From NCBI GenBank assembly GCA_020057445.1, contig JAGVFV010000079.1, forward strand, positions 1 through 5,625: a DNA stretch of 5,625 bases. Reading direction: 5' to 3'. The stretch is from an archaeon (GTDB lineage: Archaea > Nanobdellota > Nanobdellia > Woesearchaeales > JAHJEM01). The notes beneath the pieces are model-generated. The model was given only the letters and a program-made list of their open reading frames with translations. It was not told the origin of the DNA and ran no database searches. Below are positions 4,749 to 5,625 of this stretch, in pieces; within the stretch, counting starts at the first letter, position 1, and each line of letters opens with the position of its first letter. A program made the translations under genes and the position numbers.

Positions 4749-5625
4749 ATGCTTCCACCGCATAAACCAGAACAAGCGCGGCCCACAAAAGAACACGTCC
4801 TGCAATTCGTCATCCAAAACGGACCCTCTGTCCCAAACGACGCCATGAAAAAACTCGGCAGCGACACCTTCCTCATCGGCGCATACCTCTCAGAACTTGT
4901 CGCCTCCAAGAAACTCAATGTCTCCGCGATGAAAGTCGGCGGAAGCCCGCTCTACTATGCTCCGGGACAAGAATACAAGCTCCAGAACTTCACCAAATAC
5001 TTGAACGAGAAAGACAGGCTCGCCTACACCCTCCTTCGCGACAGACGAGTCCTTCGCGACAGAGAACAAACACCGCTCATCAGGGTGGCACTTCGGACAA
5101 TCAAAGACTTCGCATTCCCTCTAGAAATCGGCGGGGAACTTTTCTGGAGATGGTACCTCATCTCTAACGACCAGGCAGCAGCAGAGATAGCGCAAGCGAC
5201 AAAACCGACCGAGCAGACAAAACCCACTCCAGAACCGATAAAACCTGTGGCCCAACAGGCAAAACCGCAAATCGAACCTACTCGACCAACAGTCGAAAGA
5301 AAAGAACATCTCATTGTCCCACCAACCGCGGTAAAACCTCTCGTCCAGCACACACTTGCCGAAAAGAAGCCAGTCGTCAAGGAACAACCAATAAAACCCA
5401 CTGCGGGAGAAAAAAAACCTTCGGAAGAAAAATTGCAGAAGGTAAAGAAGAAAGCGGAGCCGAAATCCGCATTCCTCGACTCCCTCACAGCTTACTTTGC
5501 CGCAAACGACATCGAGGTCCTCGAGACGAACGTCATCAAGAAAGCATCTGAAGTGGACTACACCCTGCTCGTGCCTTCAGCAGTCGGCAAGGTGCGCTTC
5601 TACTGCAAGGCAAAGGCGAAGAAAA
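4749..5625 (+). CDS. Winged-helix protein with Lys/Pro-rich linker and unknown C-terminal domain (cut by right edge)
   Basis: I do not recognise this gene. It reads open for 292 residues from ATG at 4749 to the window edge. Residues 12-74 look like a winged helix: helices TKEHVLQFVIQNG, VPNDAMKKLG and FLIGAYLSELVASKKLN, then a wing VGGSPLYYAPGQE, as in MarR/FaeA-like folds. Residues 75-140 are helical and end in FPLEIGGELFWRWYLIS. Residues 150-240 are a low-complexity linker rich in Lys, Pro, Glu and Gln with loose KP-containing repeats. A second folded domain starts at about 241 (SAFLDSLTAYFAANDIEVLE). Its VDYTLLVPSAVGKVRFYCKAKAKK (269-292) has the strand-turn-strand look of restriction-endonuclease-like folds with D270 and K287, but with Cys where Glu is usual, so this is only a suggestion. 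DNA binding is a reasonable inference from the winged helix. The start is supported by TATA spacing. Confidence 0.75.
   Translation, partial: MLPPHKPEQARPTKEHVLQFVIQNGPSVPNDAMKKLGSDTFLIGAYLSELVASKKLNVSAMKVGGSPLYYAPGQEYKLQNFTKYLNEKDRLAYTLLRDRRVLRDREQTPLIRVALRTIKDFAFPLEIGGELFWRWYLISNDQAAAEIAQATKPTEQTKPTPEPIKPVAQQAKPQIEPTRPTVERKEHLIVPPTAVKPLVQHTLAEKKPVVKEQPIKPTAGEKKPSEEKLQKVKKKAEPKSAFLDSLTAYFAANDIEVLETNVIKKASEVDYTLLVPSAVGKVRFYCKAKAKK
5032..5067. repeat. 18-bp-period tandem duplication inside the winged-helix gene
   Basis: Two adjacent 18-bp units (5032-5049 and 5050-5067) share their first 14 bases, TCCTTCGCGACAGA, and match at 15 of 18 positions. In frame they give LRDRRV then LRDREQ (residues 96-107), a basic-acidic helical stretch after the winged helix. 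The differences make it older than the perfect duplication at 2168-2221. Confidence 0.85.

Noticed and set aside
5024..5488. Minus-strand open frame of 154 residues, Phe/Gly/Ser-rich, looks membrane-like
   Set aside because: Antisense to the low-complexity Lys/Pro linker of the winged-helix gene; the hydrophobic look is the expected complement of Lys, Glu and Pro codons.

Overview
The window looks like a piece of an archaeal chromosome, most likely from a small-genome (DPANN, Woesearchaeota-like) lineage. The archaeal assignment is strong: there is an HMf-type histone, an archaeal tRNA-splicing endonuclease with its Tyr-His-Lys triad, a short-form RNase Z, and TATA-like boxes about 26 bp upstream of start codons instead of Shine-Dalgarno sites. 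The DPANN assignment is an inference from compactness and gene style and is only moderate.

Layout, left to right: (1) the N-terminal third of a TrkH-type potassium transporter on the minus strand, running off the left edge (1-404); (2) a divergently transcribed histone (501-713); (3) a divergent PurF-like amidophosphoribosyltransferase with Fe-S cysteines (740-2230), 26 bp after the histone; (4) RNase Z on the minus strand (2211-3113), overlapping the PurF-like gene tail-to-tail by 20 bp; (5) tRNA-splicing endonuclease EndA (3201-3830), head-to-head with RNase Z; (6) a 174-bp gap without a gene; (7) a family 2 glycosyltransferase (4005-4709); (8) an unrecognised winged-helix protein with a long Lys/Pro-rich linker, running off the right edge (4749-5625).

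The genes do not form one pathway. The clearest functional unit is the back-to-back RNase Z/EndA pair, both of which mature tRNA precursors and whose two TATA boxes sit in an 87-bp divergent promoter region. The PurF-like gene would start de novo purine synthesis if it is orthodox, but the PRPP-side loop is unusual and no other purine gene is visible.

The most consistent signal across the window is promoter geometry. Each of the seven coding regions has an A/T-rich TATA-like element centred about 25-28 nt before the chosen ATG, and only trkH has a good Shine-Dalgarno sequence. This predicts mostly leaderless mRNAs, and it decides the start of RNase Z (3113, not the upstream ATG at 3131). Other points of interest are a perfect 27-bp in-frame tandem duplication at the 3' end of the PurF-like gene, a second 18-bp-period duplication in the winged-helix gene, and a histone whose predicted stacking contacts are partly charge-swapped. 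I see no tRNA, rRNA, CRISPR array or mobile element.
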